From the NCBI GenBank assembly GCA_031258035.1, contig JAIRNL010000024.1, forward strand, positions 1 through 9,300: a stretch of 9,300 bases of DNA, written 5' to 3'. The notes beneath the pieces are model-generated. The model worked only from the letters and a program-made list of their open reading frames with translations. It was not told the DNA's origin and ran no database searches. Each line of letters starts with the position of its first letter. The first letter of the stretch is position 1. The position numbers were made by a program, and so were the translations under genes. This DNA comes from Azoarcus sp. Lineage in GTDB: Bacteria > Pseudomonadota > Gammaproteobacteria > Burkholderiales > Rhodocyclaceae. Positions 6,332 through 9,300 of the stretch are shown piece after piece.

Positions 6332-7924
6332 ATGAAAATTGCCCAAGCCCTGATTTCCGTCTCCGACAAGGAAGGCGTCCTCGAATTCGCCCGCGGGCTC
6401 GCCGCCCTCGGCGTCAAGCTGCTCTCCACCGGCGGCACCGCCGGCCTCCTGCGGGAAGACGGCCTTGCCGTCACCGAAATCGGCGATTACACCGGCTTTC
6501 CCGAAATGCTCGATGGCCGGGTGAAAACCCTGCACCCGAAAGTACACGGCGGCATCCTCGCCCGCCGCGACCTGCCCGCCCACATGACGACGCTGGAAGC
6601 GCACGGCATCCCGCCGATCGACCTCGTCTGCGTCAACCTCTATCCATTCAGGGCGACCGTCGCCAAACCCGGCGTGACCCTGGCTGAAGCCATCGAAAAC
6701 ATCGACATCGGCGGCCCGGCGATGGTGCGCTCCGCCGCCAAGAATTACGCCGGCGTGGCCATCGTCACCGATCCGGCGGATTACGCCCGCGTACTGAATG
6801 AACTCAAGGCAAACGCCGGCGCGCTCCCGCTTTCCACCCGCTTTGCGCTCGCCAAAAAGGCTTTTACCCACACCGCCCGCTACGACGGCATGATCGCCAA
6901 CTGGCTCACTGGCGAACCCGAAGGCGTGGAAGCCGCGCCCGAAGCCCCCGCGCCCGCCCCGGCGCTCTTTCCGGAGCGCCTGCAACTGGCTTTCGACCGC
7001 GCGCAGACCCTGCGCTATGGCGAAAATCCGCACCAGCAGGCCGCCTTCTACCGCGAGCCGCACCCGCCGGCGGGCAGCATCGCCGCCTACCGCCAGCTAC
7101 AAGGCAAGGAACTCTCCTACAACAACATCGCCGACGCCGACGCGGCCTGGGAATGCGTCAAGACCTTCGCCGCGCCCGCCTGCGTCATCGTCAAACACGC
7201 CAACCCCTGCGGCGTCGCCATCGCGCCGGGTCTGGCTGGCGCCTACGAAAAAGCCTTCAAAACCGATGCCACTTCCGCCTTCGGCGGCATCATCGCCTTC
7301 AACGACGAAGTAGACACCGATGTGGTGGAAGCGATGAGCGCCAGAAAGCACTTCGTCGAAGTGCTGATCGCCCCCGCCTTCACCGACGCAGCCAGGGCGC
7401 TCCTGGCCGCAAAACAAAACCTGCGCGTCCTGCAAGCGCCGCTCGCGCCCGGCCATCACGCCCTGGAACTGAAGCGTGTCGGCGGCGGACTGCTCGCGCA
7501 GACGCCGGACACCTTCGACATCGCGCCGGAAAACCTGAAAGTGGTGACGAAAAAAGCGCCGACCCCGGCGCAGACCGAAGATTTACTGTTCGCCTATCGC
7601 GTCGCCAGATTCGTGAAATCCAACGCCATCGTCTTCTGCGGCGACGGCATGACCCTGGGCGTGGGCGCGGGCCAGATGAGCCGCGTCGATTCCACCCACA
7701 TAGCCAGCATCAAGGCCCGAAACGCGGGACTCGCGCTGCAAGGCGCCGTCGCCGCCTCCGACGCCTTCTTCCCTTTCCGCGACGGCGTGGACGTACTCGC
7801 CGCGAGCGGGGCCGTCGCCGTCATCCAGCCAGGCGGTTCGGTGCGCGACGAGGAAGTCATCGCCGCCGCCGACGAACACGGGCTGGCCATGGTCTTCACG
7901 GGCGCGCGCCATTTCCGGCATTGA
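6332..7924 (+). CDS. purH: bifunctional AICAR formyltransferase / IMP cyclohydrolase
   Basis: This enzyme catalyses the last two steps of de novo purine synthesis: formylation of AICAR with 10-formyl-tetrahydrofolate to FAICAR, then ring closure to IMP. The product has 530 residues, the usual length. Residues 1-about 145 form the MGS-like cyclohydrolase domain, with ISVSDK (8-13), STGGTA (32-37) and KTLHPKVHGG (65-74). Residues about 215-530 form the formyltransferase domain, with LRYGENPHQ (227-235), the catalytic Lys288-His289 in VKHANPCG and TSAFGGI (314-320). A short Ala/Pro-rich linker (201-211) joins the two. The ATG at 6332 begins directly with the family N-terminus (MKIAQALISVSDK). 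No Shine-Dalgarno is evident (CCCCCCAAG precedes it). It lies 25 nt after the terminator, so its own promoter must overlap or lie upstream of that hairpin. purD follows by 53 bp, probably in one transcript. Confidence 0.97.
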   Translation: MKIAQALISVSDKEGVLEFARGLAALGVKLLSTGGTAGLLREDGLAVTEIGDYTGFPEMLDGRVKTLHPKVHGGILARRDLPAHMTTLEAHGIPPIDLVCVNLYPFRATVAKPGVTLAEAIENIDIGGPAMVRSAAKNYAGVAIVTDPADYARVLNELKANAGALPLSTRFALAKKAFTHTARYDGMIANWLTGEPEGVEAAPEAPAPAPALFPERLQLAFDRAQTLRYGENPHQQAAFYREPHPPAGSIAAYRQLQGKELSYNNIADADAAWECVKTFAAPACVIVKHANPCGVAIAPGLAGAYEKAFKTDATSAFGGIIAFNDEVDTDVVEAMSARKHFVEVLIAPAFTDAARALLAAKQNLRVLQAPLAPGHHALELKRVGGGLLAQTPDTFDIAPENLKVVTKKAPTPAQTEDLLFAYRVARFVKSNAIVFCGDGMTLGVGAGQMSRVDSTHIASIKARNAGLALQGAVAASDAFFPFRDGVDVLAASGAVAVIQPGGSVRDEEVIAAADEHGLAMVFTGARHFRH

Positions 7925-7977
7925 CACAAGTATCAATATCGGCACGCCCCGGTTTTCAATCAAGGACACAAGAACAA

Positions 7978-9264
7978 ATGAAGCTTCTCATCATCGGCTC
8001 CGGCGGGCGCGAGCACGCCCTGGCATGGCGGCTGGCGCGGACGCGCGGCCTGCAGAAAATCTATATTGCGCCGGGAAACGCCGGCACCGCGCTCGAACGC
8101 GATTTTGAAAACCTGCCGATCACCGACCCGGAAGAACTCGCGGAATTCGCCGCCGCCAACAAAGTGCGCCTCACCGTCGTCGGCCCCGAAGCGCCGCTGG
8201 CTGCCGGCATCGTAGACATCTTCCGCGCCCGTGGCCTGCGGATTTTCGGGCCGACGAAAGCCGCGGCGCAACTCGAATCCTCCAAGGACTTTGCCAAGCG
8301 TTTCATGGCGCGGCACAACATCCCCACCGCCGCGTTCGAGACCTTCTCGGAGGCCGCCGCCGCGCACGCCTACGTAGACAAGCAAGGCGCGCCCATCGTC
8401 ATCAAGGCCGACGGCCTCGCGGCGGGCAAGGGCGTGGTCGTCGCCACGACGCTCAAGGAAGCGCACAAGGCCATCGACGACATGCTCTCCGGCAACAAGC
8501 TGGGCGACGCGGGCGCGCGGGTCGTGATCGAAGAATACCTCGACGGCGAGGAAGCCAGCTTCATCGTCATGGCCGACGGCAAGAATGTGCTGCCGCTGGC
8601 TTCCAGCCAGGATCACAAGCGCATCGGCGACGGCGACACCGGCCCCAACACCGGCGGCATGGGCGCTTACTCCCCCGCCCCCGCCGTCACGCCGGATATC
8701 CACGCCAAGATCATGCGCGAGATCATCAAGCCAGCGGTCAGGGGCATGGCCGCCGAGAGCATGCCCTACACCGGCTTCCTCTATGCTGGCGTGATGATCT
8801 GCAAAAATGGCGCCCTCAGGACGCTGGAATTCAACTGCCGCATGGGCGACCCGGAAGCCCAGCCGATCCTGATGCGGCTGAAATCCGACTTCCTGAAACT
8901 GCTGGATCATGCGGTCGATGGCAGGCTCGACCAGATAGAAGCCGAATGGGACTGGCACGTGGCCCTAGGCGTCGTGCTGGCCGCCGCCAGATACCCCGGC
9001 ACGCCGCGCAAGGGCAACATCGTCAAGGGCCTGCCGCCCGAAAACGCCTTCGGCGACGACGCCCACGTTTTCCATGCCGGCACGGCGGAAAAGAACGGCA
9101 AGATCGTCACCTCCGGCGGGCGCGTGCTCTGCGTCACCGTCCTCGGCGACAACGTGCGGGCGGCCCAGAAACGGGCCTACGAACTGATCGAGACGATTTC
9201 CTTCGCCGGCATGCAGTACCGCCGCGACATCGGCCATCGCGCCCTCAATCGCAACAAAACCTGA
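7978..9264 (+). CDS. purD: phosphoribosylamine-glycine ligase (GAR synthetase)
   Basis: PurD joins glycine to 5-phosphoribosylamine using ATP, making GAR in the second step of de novo purine synthesis. The 428-residue product has the usual length and domain order: N domain with IIGSGGREHALAW (5-17); ATP-grasp with KADGLAAGKGV (143-153, nucleotide loop), VVIEEYLDGEEASF (182-195), HKRIGDGDTGPNTGGMGAYS (213-232, the family signature) and EFNCRMGDPEAQ (284-295, metal and substrate binding); and a C-terminal domain to 428. The ATG at 7978 starts at the conserved MKLLIIGSGG and has AAGGA at 7962-7966, 11 nt upstream, slightly long spacing. The frame is open far to the left, but that part is the out-of-frame shadow of purH. 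The 53-bp purH-purD gap shows no terminator, which fits a purHD operon as in E. coli. No terminator is visible in the 36 bases after the stop. Confidence 0.97.
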   Translation: MKLLIIGSGGREHALAWRLARTRGLQKIYIAPGNAGTALERDFENLPITDPEELAEFAAANKVRLTVVGPEAPLAAGIVDIFRARGLRIFGPTKAAAQLESSKDFAKRFMARHNIPTAAFETFSEAAAAHAYVDKQGAPIVIKADGLAAGKGVVVATTLKEAHKAIDDMLSGNKLGDAGARVVIEEYLDGEEASFIVMADGKNVLPLASSQDHKRIGDGDTGPNTGGMGAYSPAPAVTPDIHAKIMREIIKPAVRGMAAESMPYTGFLYAGVMICKNGALRTLEFNCRMGDPEAQPILMRLKSDFLKLLDHAVDGRLDQIEAEWDWHVALGVVLAAARYPGTPRKGNIVKGLPPENAFGDDAHVFHAGTAEKNGKIVTSGGRVLCVTVLGDNVRAAQKRAYELIETISFAGMQYRRDIGHRALNRNKT

Positions 9265-9300
9265 AAACGAGCACCGGACAACCACGGGAACAAAGCGCGC

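Noticed and set aside
7921..7949. TTGACA at the purH stop codon as a -35 for a purD promoter
   Set aside because: No -10-like hexamer occurs 16-18 bp downstream (the stretch is CGGCACGCCCC). The nearby TATCAAT is far too close. The partial dyad TTGACAC-AA-GTATCAA has a mismatch and is short.
7153..7977. Upstream extension of the purD reading frame
   Set aside because: The extension is an Arg-rich out-of-frame reading of purH. The conserved PurD N-terminus starts at 7978 with its own AAGGA upstream.
1..9300. CRISPR array, tRNA or rRNA genes, insertion sequences, integrase or att sites
   Set aside because: No regularly spaced repeats, no tRNA-like cloverleaf or rRNA signature, no transposase or integrase motifs and no long direct or inverted repeats were seen on either strand.

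Overview
The window is a high-GC bacterial chromosome segment carrying housekeeping genes. Several features point to a betaproteobacterium, possibly a Rhodocyclales-like lineage: a 354-residue class II fructose-bisphosphate aldolase of the proteobacterial (CbbA-like) type, a short 80-residue Fis translated from the end of dusB, and a dusB-fis-purH block. This placement is inferred from protein character and gene order; no database was searched.

Layout, left to right. Positions 1-809 (+) hold the 3' part of an alpha/beta hydrolase whose start lies outside the window. Convergent to it, 857-1249 (-) encodes a small single-pass membrane protein with a cysteine-rich motif. Divergent from that, 1415-2479 (+) is fba. 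After a short gap with a stem-loop comes an unrecognised 225-residue protein (2550-3227), which overlaps pepP (3224-4564) by ATGA. A 417-bp gene-free stretch (4565-4981), visibly richer in A/T than its surroundings and carrying several dyads, separates pepP from dusB (4982-6016). dusB overlaps fis (6013-6255) by ATGA. A good intrinsic terminator (6268-6306) ends the dusB-fis unit. purH (6332-7924) and purD (7978-9264) follow, 53 bp apart. The last 36 bases hold nothing recognisable.

Functionally, fba serves glycolysis, gluconeogenesis or the Calvin cycle. pepP trims Xaa-Pro peptides. dusB modifies tRNA and fis is a growth-phase nucleoid and transcription factor; the two are co-transcribed in many proteobacteria. 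purH and purD supply the last two steps and the second step of de novo purine synthesis.

I see no mobile element, CRISPR array, rRNA, tRNA, toxin-antitoxin or defence system, and no convincing undescribed multi-gene system. The points most worth a second look are: an excess of the hexamer CTGGCT/AGCCAG across the genes, the dyad-rich pepP-dusB gap where a ubiquinone hydroxylase gene is often found, a ten-cytosine tract just upstream of fba, and two uncharacterised proteins.
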